A stretch of 26,359 nucleotides of DNA from Bacillota bacterium (GTDB taxonomy: Bacteria > Bacillota > Clostridia > Peptostreptococcales > Anaerovoracaceae): positions 1 through 26,359 of the forward strand of contig JAFZRK010000107.1 in NCBI GenBank assembly GCA_017619905.1, read 5' to 3'. The notes beneath the pieces are model-generated. The model ran no database searches. It saw only the letters and a program-made list of their open reading frames with translations, and was not told where the DNA came from. Both the position numbers and the translations under genes were made by a program. The stretch's first letter is position 1; every line of letters starts with the position of its first letter. Shown here one piece after another: positions 9,327 to 17,055 of the stretch.

Positions 9327-10662
9327 ATGGTTCTACTTGACAACATAAAACTGCAGCTGCCTCAGCTTACGGAGACTCTGGGGAAACTCAGAGACTCTCT
9401 TTGACATACCTGTTCTTAAGGAAAAGCTTGCGGACATAGACCTGCAGATGCAGATAGACGGATTCTGGGACGACATGGCTCGCGCCCAGAAGCTTTCCAT
9501 GGAGAAAAAGTCCCTGGAAAACACCATAGGCGAGTACGAGGACTGCGTCTCCGAACTGGAGGACCTTAAGGCCTGCATAGAGATGGCCGAGGAAGCCCAG
9601 GACGAGGAGCTCGGCGAGGAGGCCCGCACCACTTTTGAGACGCTGTCGGAGAAGGTCGAGGACCTGCATCTGCGTACCCTCCTTAAAGAAGAATACGATC
9701 ATAACAACGCCATAGTTACGCTGCACGCGGGCGCCGGCGGCACGGAGGCCCAGGACTGGGCGGGCATGCTGATGCGCATGTACCTGCGCTGGGCGGATCA
9801 GAAGGGCTACAAGGTGACCATGATGGACGTGCAGGACGATACCGAGGCCGGCATCAAGTCCGCTGAATTCCTTGTGGAAGGCGAGAACGCATACGGGTAT
9901 CTGAGGAGCGAGCGAGGCGTGCACCGGCTCGTAAGGATCAGCCCGTTCAACGCCCAGGCAAAGCGCCAGACGTCGTTCGCGTCCGTGGACATAACCCCGG
10001 AGCTGGACGATTCCGTTACCGTGGACATCAACCCGGAGGACCTGCGCATAGATACCTACAGGTCCAGCGGAGCAGGCGGCCAGCACGTCAACAAGACGGA
10101 CTCCGCAGTGCGCATCACCCACATACCCACGGGCATAGTAGTAAGCTGCCAGAACGAGCGCAGCCAGCACCAGAACAAGGAATTCGCCATGAAGGTCCTG
10201 TACGCCAAGCTGTACGCTCTGGCCAAGCAGGAGCACATGGACAAGATCTCCGATCTTAAGGGCACCTTCAACCAGATCGCGTGGGGCAGTCAGATCCGTT
10301 CCTACGTGTTCCAGCCCTATACCATGGTGAAGGACCATCGCACGGGCGAAGAAGTAAGCAACGTTCAGGCCGTAATGGACGGCAAGATCGACCCGTTCAT
10401 CAACGCCTGGCTTTCCGGCAAGAGGAAGGGAGACGCCAATGAAAAAGAGATATGGGGCGGTGCTCTTCGACTACGACGGAACGCTGGTGGACACCAACCA
10501 GCTGATCGTGGACTCCTGGGACCACATGTACCAGAAGCACTTCGGCGGCCACCTTACCGGGGAGGACGTGAAGTGGACCTTCGGCATGGTCCTCTTGGAC
10601 GCCATAGACGATTACATGAAGCAGCTGGGACACAGCGGCTACGACCTGACGGAGCTCGTTGA
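9327..10662 (+). CDS. prfB: Peptide chain release factor 2, +1 programmed frameshift; no stop at the usual end
   Basis: RF2 releases finished proteins at UGA and UAA codons. Translation starts at ATG 9327 (AGGAG upstream), runs 25 codons, meets TGA at 9402-9404, and resumes in the +1 frame at 9403 as in most bacterial prfB genes. The shifted frame holds the RF2 stop-recognition tripeptide SPF (residues 205-207) and the catalytic GGQ loop (250-252, SSGAGGQHVNKTDSAVR). Homologous sequence ends near residue 370 (DPFINAWLSGKRKGDA, about base 10437). The frame then stays open for some 75 residues that merely translate the next gene in another frame. A TGA at 10440-10442 sits in the -1 frame, as if one base were missing in the GGAAGGGAG run. 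Either a sequencing deletion or a real extension would explain this. Confidence 0.93.
9390..9405 (+). promoter_or_regulatory. RF2 programmed frameshift site
   Basis: The sequence AGAGACTCTCTTTGAC contains the slippery CTT (9399-9401), the in-frame stop TGA (9402-9404) and the following C. Low RF2 levels slow termination and let the ribosome shift by +1, so RF2 controls its own synthesis. The usual internal Shine-Dalgarno-like AGGGGG just before the slippery codon is here AGAGAC, a much weaker match. Confidence 0.93.
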
Positions 10663-11113
10663 GAGCTACAGGGAGTTTCAGCTGCAGCCTGACGCCACTC
10701 CCGCGCCTCCGTTCGAGGGCATGGTGGAGGCGGTACGCAAGCTTAAGGAAGAGGGCGTGCTGCTCGGGATAGTTACGTCCAGGGGCTACGATTCCTGCCT
10801 GAAGGGGCTTAGGAAATACGGGATGGAGGATTGCTTCGACGCCTTCGTCACTGCGGAGAGCACGGACATCCACAAGCCGCTGCCGGAACCTGCGCTGATA
10901 GGCTGCCGCGAGCTGGGCGTGGATCCCAAGGACGCCGTGATGGTAGGGGATAGCATATTCGATCTTATCTGCGGCAACGACGCGGGCTGCGATACCTGCT
11001 TCGTCACCTGGTCCTTCGCGACCGGCGTGGATGCTGCGATAAAGGACGGCAAGCCCACATACGTGGTCAACAGTCCTCAGGAGATGGTGGACCTGCTGAC
11101 AGCGGTAGTGTAG
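10439..11113 (+). CDS. HAD-superfamily phosphatase (PpaX/Gph-like)
   Basis: This 224-residue cytosolic hydrolase has the four HAD motifs: nucleophile and acid DYDGT (residues 11-15), the threonine/serine motif IVTSR, the lysine in HKPLPEP, and the metal-binding aspartates in MVGDSIFD. A helical cap sits between motifs I and II, typical of subfamily IA enzymes such as PpaX pyrophosphatase and phosphoglycolate phosphatase. The true substrate is unknown. AAGGGAG upstream supports the ATG at 10439, which overlaps the end of the prfB reading frame, suggesting translational coupling. It lies in the metK-to-zinc-ribbon run of genes. Confidence 0.88.
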   Translation: MKKRYGAVLFDYDGTLVDTNQLIVDSWDHMYQKHFGGHLTGEDVKWTFGMVLLDAIDDYMKQLGHSGYDLTELVESYREFQLQPDATPAPPFEGMVEAVRKLKEEGVLLGIVTSRGYDSCLKGLRKYGMEDCFDAFVTAESTDIHKPLPEPALIGCRELGVDPKDAVMVGDSIFDLICGNDAGCDTCFVTWSFATGVDAAIKDGKPTYVVNSPQEMVDLLTAVV

Positions 11114-11134
11114 TATTTCAGAAAGGAGTTCGAC

Positions 11135-11656
11135 ATGGCACAGTGTGTATTCTGCGGTGATAAAGCGGCCATCGGAAAGACCATAACGGTCGGGACCATT
11201 CAGTTCAAATCATGCGCCGACTGTTACGTAAAATATTACGGCCGGAACGATAAGGAAATAGTCGATGCGGTTTGGTCGGCCGGTTTTTTTAAAGACGGGG
11301 CGAGTCTTGAAAACTGGTACAAGGACAGGCAGGAAAGTCTGACTGAAAAGGCGGAACTGCTTCGTAATGAGATAGCCGATCTTAAGAGTAAACTGGAAAA
11401 ACAGAGCGCGGGAACCTGTCCGAAATGCGGCGGAACGATGCTAAAAGGGAATGATCTCAGCATACTTGCGTATTCCGGAGGTCTTCCGACGCTGAACCTT
11501 TCCAGCTTGAATACTGATTATATGACCGTGCATGTGCTGACGTGCGATCAGTGCGGATACATAGAGTTCTATTCTGCAGCAAGCAGCGCAGGCAAGTTAC
11601 TAAAGCAGAAAGAAACCCAGCTGGAGGAGATCACGGCTGAGCTGGGAGAAGAATAG
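11135..11656 (+). CDS. Uncharacterised two-zinc-ribbon protein with a coiled coil
   Basis: This 173-residue protein starts after GAAAGGAG. It has an N-terminal treble-clef-like set, C4-x2-C7 with C27-x2-C30, then a charged helical stretch (about residues 60-92) likely to form a coiled coil. A second zinc ribbon follows: CPKCGG near residue 96 and CDQCGY near residue 136. A final helix is rich in K and E. Such proteins often bind nucleic acid or protein partners, but no function can be assigned. Codon use differs from the flanking genes, with more AAA, TTT, TCA and ATT. It is the last gene before the strong terminator at 11684-11725. Confidence 0.75.
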   Translation: MAQCVFCGDKAAIGKTITVGTIQFKSCADCYVKYYGRNDKEIVDAVWSAGFFKDGASLENWYKDRQESLTEKAELLRNEIADLKSKLEKQSAGTCPKCGGTMLKGNDLSILAYSGGLPTLNLSSLNTDYMTVHVLTCDQCGYIEFYSAASSAGKLLKQKETQLEEITAELGEE

Positions 11657-11683
11657 CTGCTGTGAAGAAATTGATCAGTTAGG

Positions 11684-11725
11684 CGTGTCAACTTTCCTTG
11701 AGCGGGAAAGTTGACACGTTTTTTT
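11684..11725 (+). terminator. Strong intrinsic terminator ending the metK-to-zinc-ribbon run
   Basis: A 14-bp perfect stem (11684-11697 with 11705-11718) with a 7-nt loop is followed by seven T residues. Its 3' arm contains TTGACA, the -35 box of the birA promoter. Confidence 0.95.
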
Positions 11726-11739
11726 ATTTGTGATAACTT
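11711..11739 (+). promoter_or_regulatory. birA-bioY promoter, embedded in the preceding terminator
   Basis: A perfect TTGACA (11711-11716), a 17-nt spacer and TAACTT (11734-11739) with an upstream TG-A (extended -10). Transcription should begin near 11746-11748, immediately before or at the ATG at 11749. This gives a leaderless or nearly leaderless mRNA. Confidence 0.75.
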
Positions 11740-11748
11740 TGAAACACT

Positions 11749-12720
11749 ATGAATACCAAACAACAGATAGCTGCTCTTCTGGAGCGAAGCGAAAAAGAAT
11801 ACCTGTCCGGCAGCGCCATCGCGGAGACGCTGGGGCTTACCAGGGCCGCGGTCTGGAAATGCGTTAAGCAGCTGGAGGCCGAGGGCTACGACATTGAGTC
11901 GACCAAGAGGGGATACCGTCTTGGGGTGAAGAATGACGCGTTGAGCGAAGGACTAGTAAAGAAGTATCTCGGCGTTCTTGCTGACAAGATATCGCTCGAG
12001 GTCCTTGGCAGCGTGGATTCCACCAACACCTATCTTAAGGGCAAGGCGGCGGAGACTTCGTCGTGGCACGCTGCTGTCGCTTCACAGCAGACGGCCGGCC
12101 GCGGAAGGATGGGCCGAAGCTTCGAGTCTCCGGCGAACACCGGCGTGTACCTGAGCATCCTGGTAAGGCCGGACCTTCCGGCGCAGGAGGCGCTCAAACT
12201 TACAACGGCGGCGGCAGTCGCTGCATGCCTGGCGATAGAGGAATGTACGGACAGCAAGGCGCGTATTAAGTGGGTCAACGACGTTTACGTGAACGGCCGG
12301 AAGACCTGCGGCATTCTCACCGAGGCCTCCATAGACCTGGAGTCAGGCGGTCTGGACTGGGCCGTGATGGGCATCGGATTCAACGTTTACGAGCCCGAGG
12401 GGGGCTTCCCGGAGGAGATCAGAAACATCGCAGGCCCGATAACTGCAGAACGTGCCCGGGACCTTCGCAGCAGGATATCGGCGTCGTTCCTGAAACACTA
12501 TTACGACATAGTCGAGGCCGGAGGGCTGGACGGATTCGCGGAGGAATACAAGAGGCGCAGCTTCATCATAGGCGAGAGGGTAAACGTGCTTCGCGGCGGA
12601 ACATCGAGGTCCGCCAGAGCTCTGGACATAGACGAAGAATGCCGCCTGATCGTGGAATACGAGGACGGATCGCGCGAGGCGCTGTCGTCCGGCGAAGTAT
12701 CGATAAGGCCTGTCAAATGA
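11749..12720 (+). CDS. birA: Bifunctional biotin ligase / biotin operon repressor
   Basis: This 323-residue class II BirA attaches biotin to carboxylase carrier proteins and represses biotin genes. It has an N-terminal winged helix-turn-helix (residues 1-60, GSAIAETLGLTRAAVWKCV), the catalytic core with SVDSTNTYL, the biotinyl-AMP loop AGRGRMGR, the KWVNDVY motif and GILTEASID, and a C-terminal SH3-like domain. No Shine-Dalgarno sequence precedes the ATG. The promoter places the transcription start within about three bases of it. The stop overlaps the bioY start by four bases (ATGA), so the two are translationally coupled. I see no clear BirA operator palindrome upstream. Confidence 0.95.
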   Translation: MNTKQQIAALLERSEKEYLSGSAIAETLGLTRAAVWKCVKQLEAEGYDIESTKRGYRLGVKNDALSEGLVKKYLGVLADKISLEVLGSVDSTNTYLKGKAAETSSWHAAVASQQTAGRGRMGRSFESPANTGVYLSILVRPDLPAQEALKLTTAAAVAACLAIEECTDSKARIKWVNDVYVNGRKTCGILTEASIDLESGGLDWAVMGIGFNVYEPEGGFPEEIRNIAGPITAERARDLRSRISASFLKHYYDIVEAGGLDGFAEEYKRRSFIIGERVNVLRGGTSRSARALDIDEECRLIVEYEDGSREALSSGEVSIRPVK

Positions 12721-13286
12721 ATAAAAAACTCACCACAAAGGATCTTACATACATAGCGCTGTGCGCGGTGCTGCTGGCGGTGTGCTCGTGGATATACGTG
12801 CCGTTCGCGGTGCCGTTCACACTGCAGACTTTCGGCGTGTTCTGCACGCTGCTGCTTCTTGGAGGCAAACGGGGCACCATCTCCATAGTCGTTTTCATAC
12901 TGATGGCGGCGATTGGGCTTCCGGTGCTTTCAGGGTTCCGCGGAGGCATAGCAGCGCTGCTGGGGACCACGGGCGGCTACATCCTGGGTTTCGTGCTGGC
13001 AGGGTTCATCTACTGGGTCGGGACATCGCGCTTTCCCGGAAAGACTGCAAAAGAGCAACGGGTCTCCGCCACCGTACGGAAGGTCATCTGCCTTGCGGTC
13101 GGGCTCATCGTCTGCTACGCGTTCGGGACGGCGTGGTTCATGTACCTGTACGCCAAGGGTTCCGGGGCGATCGGACTTGGCACGGCTCTGTCGTGGTGCG
13201 TGCTTCCTTTCATCATCCCGGACATAATAAAACTGGCGCTGGCGGTGTTCGTCAGCGGCCGGATAGGAAAAAGGATCGATATCTGA
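12717..13286 (+). CDS. bioY: Biotin ECF transporter substrate-binding protein BioY
   Basis: This 189-residue protein is the membrane S component that captures biotin for energy-coupling-factor import. It has about six hydrophobic helices and the family pattern of an N-terminal TYIALCAVLLAV helix, VPFAVPFTLQTFGVF, a glycine-rich LLGGKRG turn, and LLGTTGGYILGF. The ATG at 12717 overlaps the birA stop (ATGA). No bioMN or ecfAT genes are in the window, so it presumably uses the shared ECF module elsewhere. The open frame upstream of 12717 is a shadow of birA. Confidence 0.95.
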   Translation: MNKKLTTKDLTYIALCAVLLAVCSWIYVPFAVPFTLQTFGVFCTLLLLGGKRGTISIVVFILMAAIGLPVLSGFRGGIAALLGTTGGYILGFVLAGFIYWVGTSRFPGKTAKEQRVSATVRKVICLAVGLIVCYAFGTAWFMYLYAKGSGAIGLGTALSWCVLPFIIPDIIKLALAVFVSGRIGKRIDI

Positions 13287-13318
13287 GATCCGCGCGGAAC
13301 GCGGCAGATCATAAAAGC

Positions 13319-13350
13319 ATACGGGTCAGCCTTTGGCCCGTATTTCTTTT
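13319..13350. terminator. Bidirectional terminator between bioY and the second MATE gene
   Basis: A 9-bp stem with one G-T pair (13319-13327 with 13335-13343) is followed by TTCTTTT on the plus strand and by a T-rich tract (GCTTTTAT) on the minus strand. The stop codon of the minus-strand MATE gene (13326-13328) lies inside the stem-loop. Confidence 0.75.
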
Positions 13351-14696
13351 ATCCACTTTCCCGTGCAGTAGCGGATGAAGCAGACCACGCCTTTGAGCGG
13401 GAACTCCACTCTCAGGAAGAAATATACCCAGGCAGGGCTCATGTGCCACACGAACGCGGCCAGAGCGCCGAGAGGCAGGGAAAGGAACCATACGAGCGAG
13501 GAATCCGCCAGCAGCAGGAAGCGCGTATCGCCGCCTCCGCGAAGTATGCCTTTTGATATGACGTACGCCACGGTCTGTATCGGCAGCATGAAGAACGTGA
13601 TGTTCAGCATGGTGTACACAAGCTCCGCGGTGCCCGGCTGTATGCTGTACATGCTTACATACGGACCCCGAAGCAGAAGAATGGGGATTATGACGACAAG
13701 CCCGAAGATGAAAGACATCAGTATGTAGCTGTTGCCTTCCCGCTTTGCCCTTTCAAAGTCGCCTTCGCCGATGGTGTTGCCTATCACGATCGCGGCTGCT
13801 CCGGACCAGCCGATGTTCAGTATGGAGATCAGCTGTATCAGCGAACCGGAGATGGATCCCGCGGACGCTATCTCGGCGGACATATGGCCGTATACAACAT
13901 TCGTGAGCGACAGGCTGAGGCCCAGCAGGGTGTCGCTGACCAGCACCGGTATGCTGAATTTGACGTACTGGCGGCGCAGCTCCGCAGAGCGCAAGGCAAA
14001 GTGCCGGATGCGGAAGCCGAACTTCCGGTCTTTAAGGATGAAGTACCCGAAAACATACAGGAACTCGAAGCATCGGGCTATTACCGTCCCGACCGCAGCT
14101 CCGACAAGCTCCAGCCTCGGAGCGCCCAGTTTGCCGTAGATGAACATCCAGTTGAAGAACAGGTTCAGGACGAACGCTATGGAAGAGCCCGTAAGCGACA
14201 CTTTAACGGTGCCTACGCTGCGCAGCAGGTACGTGGCGGTTGAACTCAGGCCTGCCATCAGGAACGTTACGCCGATCAGCCGCAGATAAGGCGTGCCCCT
14301 AGCAATGACTGCTGCATCGTTGGTGAATATATGCAGCATCATTCCGGGGAAGCCCGCGCACAGGACCGTGAACAGAGCGCAGACCGCGGCGGTCACACGT
14401 AGAGCCATGGCAGCCGTGGTACGCATGGGCTCCGGCTCTTTTCGACCCCAGAACTGGCTGGACATGACCACGGCGCCAGATCCCAGGCCCATGCATATGA
14501 ACTGGAAGAAATTGTAGATCTGGTTGCCGAAAGCCGCAGCGGCAATGGAAGTCTCCCCGAACGGGCCTATCATCAGGTTGTCCAGGAAGTTTATCCCCAC
14601 GGTAATAAGCTGCTGCAGCACCACCGGAAGCAGCAGGGTGAGGCTCTTTTTAATGAATGCGCGGTTCGATAATTCGAACACTCTTTTGTCTTTCAA
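13326..14696 (-). CDS. MATE family exporter (second copy)
   Basis: This 456-residue polytopic membrane protein has the two-half MATE architecture. The N-terminus reads KSLTLLLPVVLQQL...NFLDNLMIG, matching the MATE first helix and 'vD...vG' block. It also has a MSSQFWGRKE loop, a repeat of this motif as VIGNTIGEGDFERAK in the second half, and a KGILRGGGDTRF segment. The predicted start is TTG (plus-strand CAA at 14694-14696), which fits the family N-terminus. No strong ribosome binding site precedes it. It is clearly divergent from the MATE gene at 544-1902, so not a recent duplicate. It is transcribed away from the MBOAT gene, and its substrate is unknown. Confidence 0.9.
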   Translation of the reverse strand: MKDKRVFELSNRAFIKKSLTLLLPVVLQQLITVGINFLDNLMIGPFGETSIAAAAFGNQIYNFFQFICMGLGSGAVVMSSQFWGRKEPEPMRTTAAMALRVTAAVCALFTVLCAGFPGMMLHIFTNDAAVIARGTPYLRLIGVTFLMAGLSSTATYLLRSVGTVKVSLTGSSIAFVLNLFFNWMFIYGKLGAPRLELVGAAVGTVIARCFEFLYVFGYFILKDRKFGFRIRHFALRSAELRRQYVKFSIPVLVSDTLLGLSLSLTNVVYGHMSAEIASAGSISGSLIQLISILNIGWSGAAAIVIGNTIGEGDFERAKREGNSYILMSFIFGLVVIIPILLLRGPYVSMYSIQPGTAELVYTMLNITFFMLPIQTVAYVISKGILRGGGDTRFLLLADSSLVWFLSLPLGALAAFVWHMSPAWVYFFLRVEFPLKGVVCFIRYCTGKWIKEIRAKG

Positions 14697-14701
14697 CAGA
14701 C

Positions 14702-14730
14702 TTTTATTTTGTATACTAGAGTGATATAAT
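14702..14730 (+). promoter_or_regulatory. Promoter for the MBOAT/SGNH pair
   Basis: A perfect TATAAT at 14725-14730 with an upstream TG-A (extended -10), 17 nt after a weak TTTTAT (14702-14707). The predicted start is near 14737. Confidence 0.6.
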
Positions 14731-14751
14731 ATACTTTATATTGTGTAACAA
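14723..14751 (-). promoter_or_regulatory. Divergent promoter for the minus-strand MATE gene
   Basis: On the minus strand, TTGTTA (plus 14746-14751), a 17-nt spacer, and TATATC (plus 14723-14728). Its -10 overlaps the plus-strand TATAAT, so the two promoters probably cannot be occupied together. Confidence 0.45.
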
Positions 14752-14774
14752 TAGCGATCAGGGGACGATATTCG

Positions 14775-16166
14775 GTGGTTTTCAGCAGTCTGGCGTTTTT
14801 AGGGATATTTCTTCCGCTGTTTCTGGCGGCGTATTATCTCACATGCAGATATGCCGGGATATACAGGAACACGGTTGTGTTCCTTTTCAGTGTGGGTTTT
14901 TACGGATACGGAACGTTCGTCAGCGGCACGCCGCTTTATCTTATTGTAATACTCGTATCTGTCCTCTTCAACTATTACGTTGGAATAGCGCTCTACAGAT
15001 GCGGCGTCTCGAAAAAAGACCGCTGCGCGCAGAAACGGCTGGCGCTGATCATCGGTCTGGTGGTGGACTTCGGCATACTTTTCGTGTTCAAGTACATAGA
15101 CTTCGTGCTGGGCACGGACCTGGGACTGATCCTGCCGATAGGCATAAGCTTCTACACCTTCCAGATCGCCTCGTACGTAATAGATGTGTACCGGGATCCG
15201 TCGCTGGTGGAGAAGAGCTTCGTAAACCTGGGCGCGTACATAATGATGTTCCCGCAGCTTATCGCGGGACCCATAGTGCGCTTCTCGGAAGTCAAGGAGG
15301 CCCTGCGCAAGAGGAAGGAAACTCTTGCGGGCTTTGCGGACGGTCTCAAGACCTTCATCATCGGGCTGGGATTCAAGGTGATAATCGCCAACCAGCTGGG
15401 CAACATCTGGACCGCGGCGGACACCATCGGCTACTCGTCCATTTCCGTGGGCATGGCGTGGCTGTCCATGATCGGTTACAGTTTCCAGCTGTTCTTCGAC
15501 TTCTGCGGCTACTCCTACATGGCCATAGGTCTGGGCCGCATGATGGGCTTCGAGTTCCCGCAGAACTTCGACAGCCCGTACATATCAGTAAGCATGACGG
15601 AGTTCTGGCGCCGCTGGCACATGACGCTTGGCGCCTGGTTCCGCGAGTACGTATACATTCCGCTGGGCGGCAACCGGAAGGGCAAAGTCCGGACGATCTT
15701 CAACCTGTTCGTCATCTGGATGCTTACGGGCATCTGGCACGGCGCGGACTGGAACTTCGTCATCTGGGGCGCTGTGTTGTTCCTGCTGATTTCCGTGGAA
15801 AAGCTGGGACTGCAGCGTTTCATGGAAGAACACAGGGCGGTCGGACACGTCTACATGATACTGCTGATACCGCTTCAGTGGATGGTCTTCGCGATATCCG
15901 ACCTGGGGCAGCTGGGCACCTTCTACGGGCGGCTGATAGGCATAGGCGGGGAGAACGTAAGCTCCGGCGACTGGCTCCTGCAGCTTAAGGACTTCTGGTG
16001 GCTTCTGATAATCGCCGCGGTGCTGTCCACGGATCTTCCGGGCCGGCTGTACCGCAGATATAAAGATAAATGGTTCGTCTGGATACCGCTGGCCGCGGTG
16101 CTCGGCATTGCGGTGTACTGCCTGATAATGGGCCTCAACGACCCGTTCATGTATTTCAGGTTCTGA
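14775..16166 (+). CDS. MBOAT family O-acyltransferase (AlgI/DltB-like)
   Basis: This 463-residue multi-spanning membrane protein starts at GTG 14775, giving the typical MBOAT opening MVFSSLAFLGIFLPLFL, with AGGGGA about 9 nt upstream. Conserved family blocks are LPIGISFYTFQ, FPQLIAGPIVRF and FWRRWHMTLGAWFREYVYIPLGG. The catalytic-type motif LTGIWHGADWNF carries the invariant histidine. These proteins move acyl, usually acetyl, groups across the membrane to extracellular polysaccharides. The SGNH protein directly downstream (9-nt gap) is the expected partner, as in alginate or peptidoglycan O-acetylation systems. The polymer modified here is unknown. Confidence 0.93.
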   Translation: MVFSSLAFLGIFLPLFLAAYYLTCRYAGIYRNTVVFLFSVGFYGYGTFVSGTPLYLIVILVSVLFNYYVGIALYRCGVSKKDRCAQKRLALIIGLVVDFGILFVFKYIDFVLGTDLGLILPIGISFYTFQIASYVIDVYRDPSLVEKSFVNLGAYIMMFPQLIAGPIVRFSEVKEALRKRKETLAGFADGLKTFIIGLGFKVIIANQLGNIWTAADTIGYSSISVGMAWLSMIGYSFQLFFDFCGYSYMAIGLGRMMGFEFPQNFDSPYISVSMTEFWRRWHMTLGAWFREYVYIPLGGNRKGKVRTIFNLFVIWMLTGIWHGADWNFVIWGAVLFLLISVEKLGLQRFMEEHRAVGHVYMILLIPLQWMVFAISDLGQLGTFYGRLIGIGGENVSSGDWLLQLKDFWWLLIIAAVLSTDLPGRLYRRYKDKWFVWIPLAAVLGIAVYCLIMGLNDPFMYFRF

Positions 16167-16175
16167 GGTAGTTTT

Positions 16176-16979
16176 ATGCACATGAAGAAAGTTCTTTACT
16201 CGGCTCTGGCGCTGATCATTCTGGTAGCCGCAGCCGTGCTGATATACAACAAGACCAACAGGAAGCCGGAGCCGGTCCCTGCGAACAACACCGAGCCGGT
16301 CGTCATAGACGTGAACGCGGATGATTCCGACCCGCTGCCGGAGGACCTTCTGGTAAAGAAGGACGGCATACTCATCGGCACGGAACTCACCGTGGGCGAG
16401 GCCCCGGAAGGATACTTCTCCGACGCCCTGTTCATAGGGGATTCCAGGTTCGTCGGTCTCCAGACCTACGGAAAGATCGACGGCGCGCTGTGGTTCTGTT
16501 CCACCGGTCTGGGCCTTGCCAATTACAACAGCAAGGCAGTAAAGGTGGCCGGTTACGGGGACATAAACCTGGAGGCGCTCCTGAAGAGAAAGAGCTTCGG
16601 CAAGATCTACATCTGCATGGGCATCAACGACCTCGGGTACAACATGGACAAGCTCAAGACCAGGTTCGGGGATTTTTTCGACAGCATACGCGCTCTTAAC
16701 CCGGACGCCATGATAATACTGGTATCCAACCTGCACGTGGGGTACAGCCGCTCGTCCACGGACAAGTGGGTGAACAACAGCAGGATCAACGAGCTCAACG
16801 CGTATTTCGAGAGCCGCCAGGATGGCCACACCTGCTTCTACATAGAGAGCAACGGGCTGTTCGACGACAAGAACGGCGACATGGACACGCAGTACACCCA
16901 CGACAGCACGCACATACTCGGCAAGTATTACACGGTCTGGGGCGATTACATAAAGGCGCACGCGATAACAGGTAAATAA
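16176..16979 (+). CDS. Membrane-anchored SGNH/GDSL-type hydrolase, probable O-acetylation partner
   Basis: This 267-residue protein has one N-terminal membrane helix (residues 5-24), a proline/acid-rich spacer, then an SGNH fold outside the membrane. Its catalytic landmarks are FIGDSR (serine 90), the GIND block (149-152), and the terminal DxxH pair in HDSTHI (D243, H246). Translation can begin at ATG 16176 (GAGG upstream) or ATG 16182. It follows the MBOAT gene by 9 nt. In AlgI/AlgJ, DltB/DltD and PatA/PatB systems such a partner transfers or removes acetyl groups. The pairing suggests a role in modifying a surface polysaccharide, but it could also be an esterase. Confidence 0.85.
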   Translation: MHMKKVLYSALALIILVAAAVLIYNKTNRKPEPVPANNTEPVVIDVNADDSDPLPEDLLVKKDGILIGTELTVGEAPEGYFSDALFIGDSRFVGLQTYGKIDGALWFCSTGLGLANYNSKAVKVAGYGDINLEALLKRKSFGKIYICMGINDLGYNMDKLKTRFGDFFDSIRALNPDAMIILVSNLHVGYSRSSTDKWVNNSRINELNAYFESRQDGHTCFYIESNGLFDDKNGDMDTQYTHDSTHILGKYYTVWGDYIKAHAITGK

Positions 16980-16981
16980 AA

Positions 16982-17036
16982 ACGCGCCGGGGCTGCGGCA
17001 AATGCAAGGTTTTTGCTTGCGCCCCGCGCGTCTTTA
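16982..17036 (+). terminator. Terminator-like hairpin after the SGNH gene
   Basis: A 6-bp stem (16982-16987 with 17026-17031), a bulged C and a further 5 bp (16989-16993 with 17021-17025) enclose a 27-nt loop. CTTTA follows. The T-tract is short. The 3' arm overlaps the tRNA-Thr promoter. Confidence 0.6.
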
Positions 17037-17045
17037 TGCTATTAT
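17017..17045 (+). promoter_or_regulatory. tRNA-Thr promoter
   Basis: TTGCGC (17017-17022), a 17-nt spacer and TATTAT (17040-17045) with an upstream TG-C (extended -10). The start would be near 17052, just before the mature tRNA. The -35 lies in the 3' arm of the preceding terminator hairpin. Confidence 0.65.
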
Positions 17046-17055
17046 CTTTGAGCAC

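Noticed and set aside
12270..12716. In-frame upstream extension of bioY
   Set aside because: It overlaps birA, has Arg/Gly-rich shadow composition, and the BioY family start fits ATG 12717.
14741..15988. 415-codon ORF overlapping the MBOAT gene in another frame
   Set aside because: Arg/His/Gly-rich shadow of a clear MBOAT coding sequence.
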